From: an uncultured Spartobacteria bacterium
Lineage (GTDB): Bacteria; Verrucomicrobiota; Verrucomicrobiia; Chthoniobacterales; UBA6821
Reading direction: 5' to 3'
NCBI GenBank assembly: GCA_903831635.1
Contig: CAIKYN010000414.1
Coordinates: forward strand, 1 to 35,733
DNA: 35,733 nucleotides
Below the pieces are notes generated by a model. It had not been told where the DNA came from. It worked only from the letters and a program-made list of their open reading frames with translations, and ran no database searches. Both the position numbers and the translations under genes were made by a program. Shown here one piece after another: positions 1-8,582 of the stretch (its first letter is position 1; each line of letters opens with the position of its first letter).

Positions 1-390
1 AAATTCGAAATCGAAGACGAAAGCGTCGACCCATTAGCCAGGGCTGCCGTGAGGGTTTGATTTCCAGCAAGCGAAACTCCTGACGTAAGTGAGGCAGGGA
101 TGGCCGTGAGGCTATCGCCCACGAGCGAGACGTTCTGGATCGCTGGGAAATTCGAAATCGAAGACGAAAGCGTCGACCCATTAGCCAGGGCTGCCGTGAG
201 GGTTTGGTTACCCGCAAGTGAGACCCCGGCCGTCAGCGACGCGGGAATGGCCGTGAGGCTATCGCCCACGAGCGAAACGTTCTGAACCGCTGGGAAATTC
301 GAAATCGAAGACGAAAGCGTCGACCCATTAGCCAGGGCTGCCGTGAGGGTTTGCCCTCCCGAAAGCGAAACTCCTGCCGTTAGCGAGACT
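1..390. repeat. 147-bp in-frame tandem repeat
   Basis: The string AAATTCGAAATCGAAGACG begins at 1, 148 and 295, a period of 147 bp (49 codons). Copies two and three are nearly identical over their first ~60 bp; the third becomes degenerate after about 360. The array is inside a reading frame and each unit keeps the frame. The window edge falls inside this array, as expected when a short-read assembly breaks at a repeat. Confidence 0.9.
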
Positions 391-644
391 CCAGAAAGCC
401 CATTAGTGGACGTTACGCCATCGTCATAGGTAATAGCTAGCACGGGGCCGATTATCCCGGTTCCCGAGAGCGTCAATACACTGTTGGTTCCCTGCACATA
501 AGTCCCGTTACCGCTTTTTAGGCTATAGAGGATACCGCCATTGCTCACGTCTGTGATGAGCAAAATGTGATTTTGCGGGAGATTAACGCCAATCAGCGTG
601 ATTGCTCGCCCGGAGATGGAATAATTATCAAGGAGCTGTTTCAT
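1..644 (-). CDS. Tail fibre/tip protein with 49-residue repeats, N-terminal part
   Basis: An open frame starts at the ATG at 644, six bases after the TAA of the preceding gene, and stays open to the window edge, so the C terminus is missing. The first ~75 residues (starting MKQLLDNYSISGRA) form a non-repeated head domain. Then comes a Ser/Thr/Ala/Leu-rich array of 49-residue repeats with core QTLTAALANGSTLSSSISNF. No function can be assigned by homology. Its place at the end of the tail operon, the beta-type composition and the tandem repeats suggest a fibre or tail-tip shaft. The 31-residue C-terminal fragment entering from the right edge (35636-35733) may be the end of this same protein if the genome is circular. 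Confidence 0.75.
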   Translation of the reverse strand, partial: MKQLLDNYSISGRAITLIGVNLPQNHILLITDVSNGGILYSLKSGNGTYVQGTNSVLTLSGTGIIGPVLAITYDDGVTSTNGLSGVSLTAGVSLSGGQTLTAALANGSTLSSSISNFPAVQNVSLVGDSLTAIPASLTAGVSLAGNQTLTAALANGSTLSSSISNFPAIQNVSLVGDSLTAIPASLTSGVSLAGNQTLTAALANGSTLSSSISN

Positions 645-649
645 TTTTT

Positions 650-952
650 TTAGAGAGCAATGGAGTAGACGAGCGCGTCATCATCCGCCCCCTGACTCAC
701 GACCACTGAAAAATTTTCGGCAGTAGAAATGGCAGATGCTAGTTGTGCGGGAGAAACAGGAACAAAACCAAGTGCGGAGGCGATATTTTCGGAAGTCACC
801 GAGGCATCTGATCCATTCGTACCATTTGTTCCATTGGTTCCATTGGTGCCGGGCACACCGACGGCAAGCGTGACAATCTCGGTCGGTGGATTCGGTGCCA
901 CCGTGGCATTGACCACCGGAGGCGGTGTGATTGTGACGGTGATATCGGCCAT
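650..952 (-). CDS. Small fibre protein with collagen-like GTN repeats
   Basis: A 100-residue protein. The N-terminal ~30 residues are Pro/Val/Thr rich. Residues ~34-48 are a short collagen-like run of Gly-Thr-Asn triplets (GTNGTNGTNGTNG). A LGFVPVSPAQLASAI segment follows, resembling the small helical linkers (GFTPxxx) common in phage tail fibres. No enzymatic motif is visible. It lies between two other tail-tip genes with short gaps, so a structural or fibre-linker role is likely. The exact partner is unknown. Confidence 0.75.
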   Translation of the reverse strand: MADITVTITPPPVVNATVAPNPPTEIVTLAVGVPGTNGTNGTNGTNGSDASVTSENIASALGFVPVSPAQLASAISTAENFSVVVSQGADDDALVYSIAL

Positions 953-961
953 CGGAAAAAA

Positions 962-1318
962 TTAGGGAAGAATCTCCAGGGGGCCTTCTCCGCCTGAAAT
1001 CACGGAACCATCAGGGCGGGTCAGCAGTATCTTGACCCAATAAGCTCGAAGTCCTGCCGAATCAGCCAAGGGAAGCGAAAGCGCCGCCGTGACGGCATGA
1101 CCGAGCGAGGCCGTGATCAAAGAATTTGTCACCGTGGTCGAAAAAGTAGCCAGCAAATCCGCCCCCGGAGCACGGAGCAAAACAATCGAGGCCGTGTAAC
1201 CCGTCAGATTTATTGCTGATCCGGTAGTTTCGTCGCTAAGAGAAATGCCAAATGAATAGTCTGCTCCACGCGTGAGGGCTGCTTGATTTGCCGATGTCAG
1301 TGAGAGAGTCGTCGCCAC
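962..1318 (-). CDS. Baseplate/tail-tip beta-sandwich protein (BppU N-domain-like)
   Basis: A 118-residue protein. The pattern RGADYSFGISLSDETTG followed by INLTGYTASIVLLRAPG resembles the small beta-sandwich domain seen in phage baseplate upper proteins and other tail-tip proteins (R-G-x-D ... I-D-L-T-G-Y). It has no signal peptide or membrane segment. The start at 1318 lies 10 bases after the previous stop, and a TTGACA string crosses that upstream stop codon. A structural baseplate or fibre-attachment role is inferred from fold-like motifs and position. Confidence 0.7.
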   Translation of the reverse strand: MATTLSLTSANQAALTRGADYSFGISLSDETTGSAINLTGYTASIVLLRAPGADLLATFSTTVTNSLITASLGHAVTAALSLPLADSAGLRAYWVKILLTRPDGSVISGGEGPLEILP

Positions 1319-1328
1319 ATCAGGCGGC

Positions 1329-1778
1329 CTATGTCAAAGATGCACCCACGGTCACCGTGAAATTCTGGGAACTTGTTCGCAATGTAGCGGGGCCGATGTT
1401 TCCGTTTTGTGATCCATAGAAAGGGTTGGATTGCACCCACTGAATCTCTCCCAAAAGCGACAGGGATTGACCGGAACCTAGGGCCTGCTGCAAGGCTGAA
1501 CCTGTCAACGAGGCATGAAGGTAATAGGAATTCGATTCCGAATGATAGTTCCAGGCATCGCTCTGAAGCATGATTTCCCCGGTGTCGGAACTCTTCAAGG
1601 TCAGCAAGATCGAAGTAATCGGATATAGTTCCGGTGCCCCCCCGGGATCCACATTGGTCGCATTGTTCCGAAAGATTATTTCCAGAAGCAGATCATCCCC
1701 GTATTTTTCCAGATCAGGAAGTGTTCCAGTGACCACGCGAGTCACCATATCGACCGAAAAGGAATTCAGCGTATTCAT
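1329..1778 (-). CDS. Tail-tip protein, paralogue of the C-terminal module of its neighbour
   Basis: A 149-residue protein of unknown family. Its C-terminal half contains LLGEIQWVQSNPFYG and SSQNFTVTV, which align with LIGEIAWQEVNQTGVG and RSQNFPVTI near the end of the upstream 480-residue protein. The two therefore share a module and probably arose by duplication. Its ATG overlaps the upstream TGA (ATGA), so translation is coupled. A structural role at the tail tip is inferred from context. Confidence 0.7.
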   Translation of the reverse strand: MNTLNSFSVDMVTRVVTGTLPDLEKYGDDLLLEIIFRNNATNVDPGGAPELYPITSILLTLKSSDTGEIMLQSDAWNYHSESNSYYLHASLTGSALQQALGSGQSLSLLGEIQWVQSNPFYGSQNGNIGPATLRTSSQNFTVTVGASLT

Positions 1779-3217
1779 GAGGTGAAATCAGCTTCTTGAT
1801 TGAGTGATCGAGTAATGGTGACAGGGAAATTCTGGCTGCGGCGATTGATCAAACTTGGCCCCACACCTGTCTGATTGACTTCCTGCCATGCGATTTCCCC
1901 AATCAATGTCACGGTTTCAATCACTCCGTCCGCAAAAGATCCAAAACACTTGGAAAGAGCAGGACTAGTGATCGGAAAATATAAAAGATACGAGAAAAAC
2001 GAAGGATCACCCCAGCTTGTCACCACGCACGGGATAAAATTTGCTGAAGAGAGCACCACGGATCGGCTTGCCGGATCAAGAAAAGTGCAAAAAATCATGG
2101 TGATCTGGGGATCGAGAAAAGATGACCCCGCGTGAAATGCGACTTGAAAAAGAAAATCATCCCCTTCCTTCAGCGTGCCTGGAGAAATACTTGTCTGGGT
2201 AACATTCCACGACGGTTGACCATTATTAACAGGCTGCTGACCCCATTGTGCCGTGCCATGGTTTGTTTTATCGATCCAAAGCTGTTGAACCGCAAGATCA
2301 CTGGCAGTCTGGGCTATGGCGTACGGATAACCAATATATTCGATATTAGGTGAAGAAAAAGCGTTTGCATACCCGGCAAGATGCAAAATCGGCAATGGAC
2401 AAGGATAATGGAACGTCGAAGAAACCGATCCTCCAAAAGCTATGGAATTCGGCGATGCCGACAAATAGAACGAAGCTCCATTCCACATTTCGAAATGGTT
2501 GCATGTCACATTTTGTCCCCACCCATACTGATCGGGTCCACCAGGGTAAAGTTGAAGGTTCGTGCTGTATTTCCCGATGATCACCGTGTCGTAAGCAACA
2601 ATGGTTGATCCTTCGCTTCGCAACACATTTACTAATCCATCGATGTAGACAGTATCATAGGCCGTGGGGAGGCTTGTGGCGGCGGTCGTGTGGGAACTAT
2701 TGTTCCACCAATTACCTAAAGTCAGAAGATTCGCATCTGATGTCGCGTTATTATAATAATAAACCTGACCTTTGATGATTAATGTTTCAGAAATAGAACC
2801 AACATAATTACTAGAAACAATTATTGCTTCAACTGTGTAGGATCCAGAGTTTGTTGGAGGCGTCGTTGATCCGTTGTAAGTGATCGATGTCGTCAGCCCA
2901 CTGGGAGTCGTGGTTGCGGTCACGCCATGCGATGACCCGTCATAAGTGACCGTCATCGCCCCCGACAACGTAATCGTGGCCGGTGCGGGCGTAATGTAGA
3001 ATTGAGCAGAAGCCGTGATTGTTACGCCCTCGAGCACACTTGTCGCAACCACATAATAGTTTCCAGCATTGGTCGGCGGAGTGCTGGAGCCATTGTATGT
3101 GACACTTACCGATGACCCGTCAGAGGCACTTGCCGTAATGGATTGAGGTGAACCATTATAGACAACAGACAACCCACTTAAGGTAATAATACCAGGGGGT
3201 ACAGGAGTTAAAGACAT
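1775..3217 (-). CDS. Mosaic tail-tip protein with two MBG-type domains
   Basis: A 480-residue protein in three parts. Residues ~8-150 hold two MBG-type beta domains (motifs VTYDGSSHGVTATTTPSG and ITYNGSTTPPTNSGSYTV). Residues ~150-345 hold a Tyr/Asn/Gly-rich region (GNWWNNSS, YDTVYIDG) resembling surface or autotransporter-like repeats. The C-terminal ~130 residues share a module with the next gene. MBG domains are typical of large secreted proteins in Bacteroidota and Verrucomicrobiota. The middle of the gene looks visibly more AT-rich than its neighbours, suggesting acquired sequence. It begins within a TAATG overlap. A receptor-binding or adhesin role is plausible but not shown. Confidence 0.75.
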   Translation of the reverse strand: MSLTPVPPGIITLSGLSVVYNGSPQSITASASDGSSVSVTYNGSSTPPTNAGNYYVVATSVLEGVTITASAQFYITPAPATITLSGAMTVTYDGSSHGVTATTTPSGLTTSITYNGSTTPPTNSGSYTVEAIIVSSNYVGSISETLIIKGQVYYYNNATSDANLLTLGNWWNNSSHTTAATSLPTAYDTVYIDGLVNVLRSEGSTIVAYDTVIIGKYSTNLQLYPGGPDQYGWGQNVTCNHFEMWNGASFYLSASPNSIAFGGSVSSTFHYPCPLPILHLAGYANAFSSPNIEYIGYPYAIAQTASDLAVQQLWIDKTNHGTAQWGQQPVNNGQPSWNVTQTSISPGTLKEGDDFLFQVAFHAGSSFLDPQITMIFCTFLDPASRSVVLSSANFIPCVVTSWGDPSFFSYLLYFPITSPALSKCFGSFADGVIETVTLIGEIAWQEVNQTGVGPSLINRRSQNFPVTITRSLNQEADFTS

Positions 3218-5367
3218 TATTGTATTTTTACTTGGGCTGCCGATGCGCCATTTGCTGCCGTCAAACTCGGCACCAATCCGTAGCTGATCCAGGCACGAGG
3301 ATCACTCTGGGAGGATTCCGTGGAAAGGCCAATCAGTCGGCACCGGATCACAAAATCGGCACTTGAAGGTGCGGCGGCGTTGTTGCCGGTGGTGATGCCG
3401 TATTTCTGCTGATCGAGATGCAGAGTGTCGGTCGATCCGACCATGAGTCGGGAAATGTAAACCCCGAAGCTGTGGGTGATCAGATCTTCGGTCATTACAA
3501 TTGGCTGGACGAAAACAGGAGATCCCGTGTTCCAAGTCACCGCCAATCCTCCACTCTCGGTATAATTGCCAATCTCGACGACGAGGTTGTAGCTCACACC
3601 ACAATTTGCCCGAAGGGCCTGCAGCGTGACACCCCAGTCGATCGAGAGCGTGCGGCCCAGCGACAACATGGAGCTGTTCATCGGAACGCTCCAGAGCTCA
3701 CGGTCGTAATTGGAAGAAACAGCCAGGGAGGGAGGACGATTCGGCAATGCCGTGGAAAGATAACCTGTCTTAGGGTCGGACTTTGCCGTTCCAAGATAAC
3801 CGACACACTCAGAAAGCACGGTCAGAGGGAAAGTAACAGCCAGTCCCGAAGTCGCCGTACCGGCTCCCGCCGTTGTGGGTAGGATTGCGGCAAGTTCCGT
3901 GACGGAATTACTCAAAGAATTCAGCGTGGAAGAGAGGCCAGTCACTTGAGCAGGGTCGATGACGATATTAGAGACAAACGCGCTTGTGGGGCCTGCGGTC
4001 GAGATCACCGCCACGACCTGACCACTCGTGAGTACCGAAGGGAATGTCAGCACCACGGTCGATGTCCCGACCACGGCATGGTAGTCGGTGCCATTGATCA
4101 GCAAGGCCCCCGTGGCATTATTGCGAAGGGTCAGGTGCAGGTTTGAAGTTCCGAGGTTATGGGTCACGGTGTAGACCGTGGACGTTCCATTACCCACGGC
4201 TGCGGAATAGAACTGCTGGCCGGTGATGACCTGACTCGGGTCGAACGGTAGATAGCTCGAAGGGCCCGGAGGCTGCGCCCAGTTGATCGAACTCGCCGTC
4301 TCCAATCCAGGCCAATTAATGGGACGCTGAAGCGATGCCTTTTGGCGGAAGAGGGTGACGGTTTGCTTGTTGGAAGAATCAGAGCTTGATTGTCCATCAG
4401 GTAAGATGTCGGCCTCGACTTCCAAAAAAAGATCGTTTCTCGTATCGGCTACTCGAAGCGCTTCGTAACATCCCGAGGTGTTGAGATCAAGGAGCAGGGT
4501 GTTATCCCCCGGAGGAGCCGAGATCACGGAAACCGTCAGGAGTGGTTGAGCCGTGCCATTGAACGACGATCCATCGAAAACAATCTGAGCAACACCCGTT
4601 TGAGGGTTCAGCACGGTGACACTTTGACCAACTCCACTCCAAAGGGCATTGAGCGCACTAGCAATCTGACTGACCCCCGAATCGACCGAGAGGGCCGCGG
4701 TCGTGCGGTTATTCCATGTCAGGTTGAAAGTCCCCTGAAAGGTGGCGGGGATGGTCAGGTTCTGGATGGTGGGGCTGGGGAGACCATAAACCGAGGTCAT
4801 CCCCTCCATGACCATGGTCACCGAAGGGCGCGGAGGAAGCACAGGGGACCAGACATTCGTTGCGGCAAGCGGTGCCTGGACAAGCGTCACTTCGTGTTCG
4901 ACCGTGCTGGCAAGCTGCGTGGTGCGGACGCGGATCAGGGAAACCGGATCAAGGTTGTTGGCATGCTCCACGATGGTGTGCGCGACTCCATCGGAAAACG
5001 TGATGACAAAACTGATGCCATCCACGCGAACCGAACACGTCATCCCGCCGGTCAAGATGGCATTGATGGCGGTCTGTAAATCGGAAGCCGAAGCAGAAAA
5101 AGGGAGCGAGGGCGTGGAAATTCCATCGATCGAAAGGGCAAACGTCCCTCCGGTCGGAGGCGTGTCGCTGAACCCGATCGAGGCACGCATCCCGGCCACG
5201 TTCGGGAAGACCTGGGTGGAGACCCCGCTCTTGGTCTCACAAAACCGCAAACCAAGCGAAATTGCCTCTCCCCCGGTAAACGTGGGAAAAGTGAAATTCG
5301 TCCCGCCAACCTTCGTGACGGCACGCCGACCCGTGAGATCGGCAAAGACAAGGAAACTGCTGGCCAT
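3217..5367 (-). CDS. Large tail-tip/baseplate structural protein
   Basis: A 716-residue protein without recognised catalytic motifs. It is rich in Thr/Ser/Gly/Val, as in beta-structured fibre proteins. It contains a segment around residues 385-450 (VYTVTHNLGTSNLHLTLRNN, then SGQVVAVIS) typical of carbohydrate-binding or tail-fibre modules. It also has an internal repeat-like pair (TGGTFALSIDGISTP near 75 and FQGTFNLTWNNRTTA near 210), each followed by a similar helical segment (SASDLQTAINAIL; GVSQIASALNAL). The ATG at 5367 follows an AAAGGAT sequence and a TTGACA leader. It is the longest gene after the tape measure, which fits a central tip or fibre protein. Confidence 0.75.
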   Translation of the reverse strand: MASSFLVFADLTGRRAVTKVGGTNFTFPTFTGGEAISLGLRFCETKSGVSTQVFPNVAGMRASIGFSDTPPTGGTFALSIDGISTPSLPFSASASDLQTAINAILTGGMTCSVRVDGISFVITFSDGVAHTIVEHANNLDPVSLIRVRTTQLASTVEHEVTLVQAPLAATNVWSPVLPPRPSVTMVMEGMTSVYGLPSPTIQNLTIPATFQGTFNLTWNNRTTAALSVDSGVSQIASALNALWSGVGQSVTVLNPQTGVAQIVFDGSSFNGTAQPLLTVSVISAPPGDNTLLLDLNTSGCYEALRVADTRNDLFLEVEADILPDGQSSSDSSNKQTVTLFRQKASLQRPINWPGLETASSINWAQPPGPSSYLPFDPSQVITGQQFYSAAVGNGTSTVYTVTHNLGTSNLHLTLRNNATGALLINGTDYHAVVGTSTVVLTFPSVLTSGQVVAVISTAGPTSAFVSNIVIDPAQVTGLSSTLNSLSNSVTELAAILPTTAGAGTATSGLAVTFPLTVLSECVGYLGTAKSDPKTGYLSTALPNRPPSLAVSSNYDRELWSVPMNSSMLSLGRTLSIDWGVTLQALRANCGVSYNLVVEIGNYTESGGLAVTWNTGSPVFVQPIVMTEDLITHSFGVYISRLMVGSTDTLHLDQQKYGITTGNNAAAPSSADFVIRCRLIGLSTESSQSDPRAWISYGLVPSLTAANGASAAQVKIQ

Positions 5368-5400
5368 ATCCTTTGCCAGTCATGTCAAAGAGCCTAAGAA
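5368..5400 (-). promoter_or_regulatory. TTGACA leader before the 716-residue tail gene
   Basis: Read on the minus strand, the stop codon TAG of the small upstream gene is followed by CTCTTTGACA (TTGACA at 5388-5383). Fifteen bases later comes the ATG at 5367. This is one of about eight similar start-proximal sites in the window. No -10 box fits between it and the start codon. Confidence 0.45.
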
Positions 5401-5561
5401 ACTGGCAGATCCGCTTGAGTGATTTCTTGAGGAATCCCAAAAAATTGAGGATTAAAAGGCAACACGACCCACGGATACGCAGGATCGAGAGGAGCGGCTT
5501 TTTTCTTTTGATCGGCTGCCGCCTGCTTGGCGTTGTTGGCTTTAAGATTAAGATCGGTCAT
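5394..5561 (-). CDS. 55-residue tail-region protein, unknown
   Basis: A short frame starting MTDLNLKANNAKQ. It has a charged helical N terminus (residues 1-22, Lys/Ala rich) and a Pro/Phe-rich C-terminal half (YPWVVLPFNPQFFGIPQ). It fills the gap between two tail genes exactly, starting 12 bases after the upstream stop. No family was recognised. The unbroken packing of genes and sensible composition support it as real. Confidence 0.6.
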   Translation of the reverse strand: MTDLNLKANNAKQAAADQKKKAAPLDPAYPWVVLPFNPQFFGIPQEITQADLPVS

Positions 5562-5573
5562 TTTTTGGGGTGC

Positions 5574-6587
5574 TTAAATGCTCCAAAACATTCCTTTTTG
5601 AGAAATCTGAGCAAGCCCAGTCGAAAGCGCACTGGAAGCATCATTGATTGTCGAAAGATCTTCATTCACAATCGCATCCCCCAGCCCACCGGCGAGCCCC
5701 GTATAGAGCACGATGGGATTGAGAGGGTGTTGCAACTGAGCCACAGTCTGTGCGGCATACAGCAAGTTATAAAAAATCGAGTGCTGGACATACGGCGTCC
5801 ATGTGCCATCGAGAGGGGCGGCGGCATCGGTCTTCGGAGGGGAAAGGAAAAACACCGTCGATATCAAAAGTTCATCATACGGAATATCAGGAGCGAGTTG
5901 CTGTTTTGTCCATGTGGCAAAGAGTTTCTGAGCCGCTGTCTCTTCCTGCTGGATCTTCAGATTCTTAATTACCTTGAACCGGGGCCTTGTACCATACGTG
6001 GACAAGGCGGAACTATCAAACGACGGAACAAGCGAGGTGACCGAACCCCCTCCGGGATTGTCATTGATTTGGATCGTTCCATTGATTCCAAGCCGTGCAA
6101 TGGAGAGATAGAGATCACAGGAGAGCAAGCGACGCCATCCGGGGGCGTTTTCTCCCTGGGCAATGTTCCCCGAGGAATCGAGAGAGACTGATTTATCAAC
6201 CGCCGCTCCCAGTTCCGCAAAAAAAGCCGGAATCGGCAAATCGACACCCGAAAGACTGCCAGCCGTCCGATCCACCACGGAAAGCAACGGCAACACGGGA
6301 TCCGCCGTCAATCCCACGGAAATCAGTTTGCCCGTCTGAGGATCCACCGCCGAACAGAGGGGGTCGATGCCATTCACGAATCCAGCCACCACCGAGGCGT
6401 TCCATTGCTTGGCCTTGGCATCCCACGAGGCCGTCGTCAGCCAGGGATGAGGAACCGACGGAAAAGAATCCTTGGCAGTGATTGCATATCCTCCCGAAGT
6501 TTCTCGAATTTCACAATACGCCCCCGGCTGCGGACGCGCTGCCGCCATGCGGTCGAGCAGTTCATTCACTTCACGAGCTGCAATCAT
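5574..6587 (-). CDS. Tail-region structural protein, unknown
   Basis: A 337-residue protein when started at the ATG at 6587, which overlaps the upstream TGA (ATGA). A longer frame to 6716 would run deep into the upstream gene and is rejected. The N terminus (MIAAREVNELLDRMAAARPQ) is a helix resembling the start of the preceding protein's fibre-attachment helix. No catalytic motif is visible. It sits in the tail-tip cluster between paired tail proteins and the large tip protein, so a structural role is inferred. Confidence 0.7.
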   Translation of the reverse strand: MIAAREVNELLDRMAAARPQPGAYCEIRETSGGYAITAKDSFPSVPHPWLTTASWDAKAKQWNASVVAGFVNGIDPLCSAVDPQTGKLISVGLTADPVLPLLSVVDRTAGSLSGVDLPIPAFFAELGAAVDKSVSLDSSGNIAQGENAPGWRRLLSCDLYLSIARLGINGTIQINDNPGGGSVTSLVPSFDSSALSTYGTRPRFKVIKNLKIQQEETAAQKLFATWTKQQLAPDIPYDELLISTVFFLSPPKTDAAAPLDGTWTPYVQHSIFYNLLYAAQTVAQLQHPLNPIVLYTGLAGGLGDAIVNEDLSTINDASSALSTGLAQISQKGMFWSI

Positions 6588-7174
6588 ACGGCCCAAAAAA
6601 AATGCCGTCCCACACCCGAGGCAGGTTTGAGCCATTGATGCCCAAGATTGTGATAGGTCTGCTGGTAGAGTTTCGGTTCGCCGGATTGTTTTTTGAATAG
6701 GGCGATGGGATGCCAAGCCGTAAAGGGATCCAGGGGTTTCGGCCAGACATTGGTTGTAGAAATCGTCGCCGCAGTGATCAGCCCCGTGGCGTCGATCACG
6801 ATCTTCAGCACGACCCAGATCCGCCCTTCGGTATCGAAATCCGTTCCGATCGAAAGTTTCGGGGCTCCTCCGGCTACCGGTTTTCCCGTTTTGGCATCGA
6901 TCCCGGAGATCGGCACATTGCTGATGGTTGGTTCCATCTGATTGATCAACCCAAGTTCCACGGTGTAATCGCTTCCTTGCTTATTCACGCGAAATGGGTG
7001 AGACCAGTTCAGGCCCGCAGGGACAAAAGAAATGGAAAACCCATTCGGGTTCTGCGTGATCCGGGTATTGGCCCCGGACTGAGGGCGAAGCGCGGCCACG
7101 CAATCTCGGAGCTGATTCCAGAACTTGGCGGTAAAGGGATCACCGGGGGCGACCTTGGGAGGTAATGGGATCAT
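6584..7174 (-). CDS. Tail-tip protein, unknown
   Basis: A 196-residue protein starting MIPLPPKVAPGDPFTAKFWN. The N-terminal helix (residues ~13-30, FTAKFWNQLRDCVAALRPQ) resembles the N-terminal helix of the next gene (VNELLDRMAAARPQPG), so the two may share an attachment element. The rest is beta-rich. The ATG overlaps the upstream TGA (ATGA). No family was recognised. Confidence 0.7.
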   Translation of the reverse strand: MIPLPPKVAPGDPFTAKFWNQLRDCVAALRPQSGANTRITQNPNGFSISFVPAGLNWSHPFRVNKQGSDYTVELGLINQMEPTISNVPISGIDAKTGKPVAGGAPKLSIGTDFDTEGRIWVVLKIVIDATGLITAATISTTNVWPKPLDPFTAWHPIALFKKQSGEPKLYQQTYHNLGHQWLKPASGVGRHFFWAV

Positions 7175-7869
7175 GCGGTGGCCTTATACAAAATGGAATT
7201 CCAGCCACCGGCCCCCGAGAGCTGCCATTGCTCACTCACCTCGAAGACCCCGGCTCTCGATGTGACTTTCGGCGCGAGCTTCAGCCAATTCCGAGACGCA
7301 AGATCCGGCACCTCTATCAAGGTATCACCCGGAAGATCGGAAATCAGACCGATATTATCAAAGAGACCATCAATATCGCCAAGATCAGCCACCGTTTGAG
7401 TCCGTCGAAAAATGCACCCGATCGAGAGATAACTGGTCACCCCGTACATCGGGTTATCCCCTCCCCCGGCATTTTGATTCGGGGCCGTCTGGATGTCGGA
7501 GAGGAGCGAGGCATCCGGGACATTGATGGAGAACTCTTTGGTGGTCTCATTGTATCCATACATGGTCGCAATCGAATCGGCCTGACCGATCCCAAAGTTC
7601 GGATGACTCTGGATCGGTTCCTCTTTCATCGAGAAATCCAAGGTCTCTTGAATCATCCCGTGGGCATCCGTGGCACGAAAATCGCCCACAATGAAACAAC
7701 CACTCTCATCGACTGAAAAACTGGCATCCTCATAAGCTTTGGCAAAAGCTTCCGCAGCCGAGAAGTCAGGCGTCCCCGGTTCAATCGGAAAAGCGTATTT
7801 CTCCGACGAAGAAAAGAGCCCCGTGCGATCCAAGGAAAAACTTCCGCCAATGGTTTGAAAAGTACTCAT
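7171..7869 (-). CDS. Tail protein, paralogue A of a tandem pair
   Basis: A 232-residue protein homologous to the gene immediately upstream (233 residues). Shared motifs in order include ETLDFSMKEEPIQSHPNF versus EELDFSMSQNPVQSSPNF, YGVTSYLSIGCIFRRTQTV versus YGTTDFLSYTCVYRQTKTV, and WLKLAPKVTSRAGVF versus WLYLAPKISTRGNAF. Both end with a QWxLSGxGGW signature. The family is unknown to me. Location just after the tape measure suggests a distal-tail or tail-tip ring component. Confidence 0.75.
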   Translation of the reverse strand: MSTFQTIGGSFSLDRTGLFSSSEKYAFPIEPGTPDFSAAEAFAKAYEDASFSVDESGCFIVGDFRATDAHGMIQETLDFSMKEEPIQSHPNFGIGQADSIATMYGYNETTKEFSINVPDASLLSDIQTAPNQNAGGGDNPMYGVTSYLSIGCIFRRTQTVADLGDIDGLFDNIGLISDLPGDTLIEVPDLASRNWLKLAPKVTSRAGVFEVSEQWQLSGAGGWNSILYKATA

Positions 7870-7875
7870 GGTTTG

Positions 7876-8577
7876 TTAATTGGCCGAAACTTCCAAAACG
7901 CTCAATGAGTCTTTGGAATAAATAGCCTCCAGCCACCCACCCGTTCCCGAGAGCATCCACTCCTGCACAATCTGAAACGCATTCCCTCTGGTCGAAATCT
8001 TCGGTGCCAAATAAAGCCATGTCCGGTCATCACCCATGGCGGGATCTTCTAGTTTCTTAAACGGAGGATCGCCGATGATCGTGCCGATATTCTCAAAGAG
8101 ATCGGAAGGCAACTCGCTCACGGTCTTGGTCTGGCGATACACACACGTGTAGGAAAGGAAATCGGTCGTCCCATACACCGGGGAGGCCGTGCCATCCGGC
8201 AGGCTTTGCGGAAATGCTTTCTGTGCGGTGTCCCATCCGTAGGCGGTCACCATTTTGGAAAAATTCGGCGAACTCTGCACCGGATTCTGACTCATGGAGA
8301 AATCAAGCTCCTCCACCAATCCAATGTCGTCGGAATCATTGGAATCGCCCGAGACTTTCTCATAATCGAACTGGGCAATCCAGTTCCCAGCCTCATCGCC
8401 CTGGGCTTGAGCACCGACAAACAAGGCGTCGTCGTAGGTCTGATCCACCTCGTTGTAGGCCCCCGTAACCGCTGCCTGATACGAAGAAAAAAAGACACGG
8501 CGGGAAATCTTTTCCAGACCCGTCTTGTCGATCGAACGGCGTTCGCCGATCAGGATATGTCCATCATCCAGACTCAT
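7876..8577 (-). CDS. Tail protein, paralogue B of a tandem pair
   Basis: A 233-residue protein directly downstream of the tape measure gene (5-base gap). It is clearly paralogous to the following gene along its whole length (YLAPKISTRGNAFQIVQEWM). In siphoviruses the distal tail protein normally follows the tape measure, so one or both copies may fill that place. This is a positional argument only; I do not recognise the family. Confidence 0.75.
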   Translation of the reverse strand: MSLDDGHILIGERRSIDKTGLEKISRRVFFSSYQAAVTGAYNEVDQTYDDALFVGAQAQGDEAGNWIAQFDYEKVSGDSNDSDDIGLVEELDFSMSQNPVQSSPNFSKMVTAYGWDTAQKAFPQSLPDGTASPVYGTTDFLSYTCVYRQTKTVSELPSDLFENIGTIIGDPPFKKLEDPAMGDDRTWLYLAPKISTRGNAFQIVQEWMLSGTGGWLEAIYSKDSLSVLEVSAN

Positions 8578-8582
8578 CGTTT

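Noticed and set aside
1..390. Repeat array as CRISPR or intergenic satellite
   Set aside because: 147-bp units are contiguous, in frame and encode protein; no spacers.
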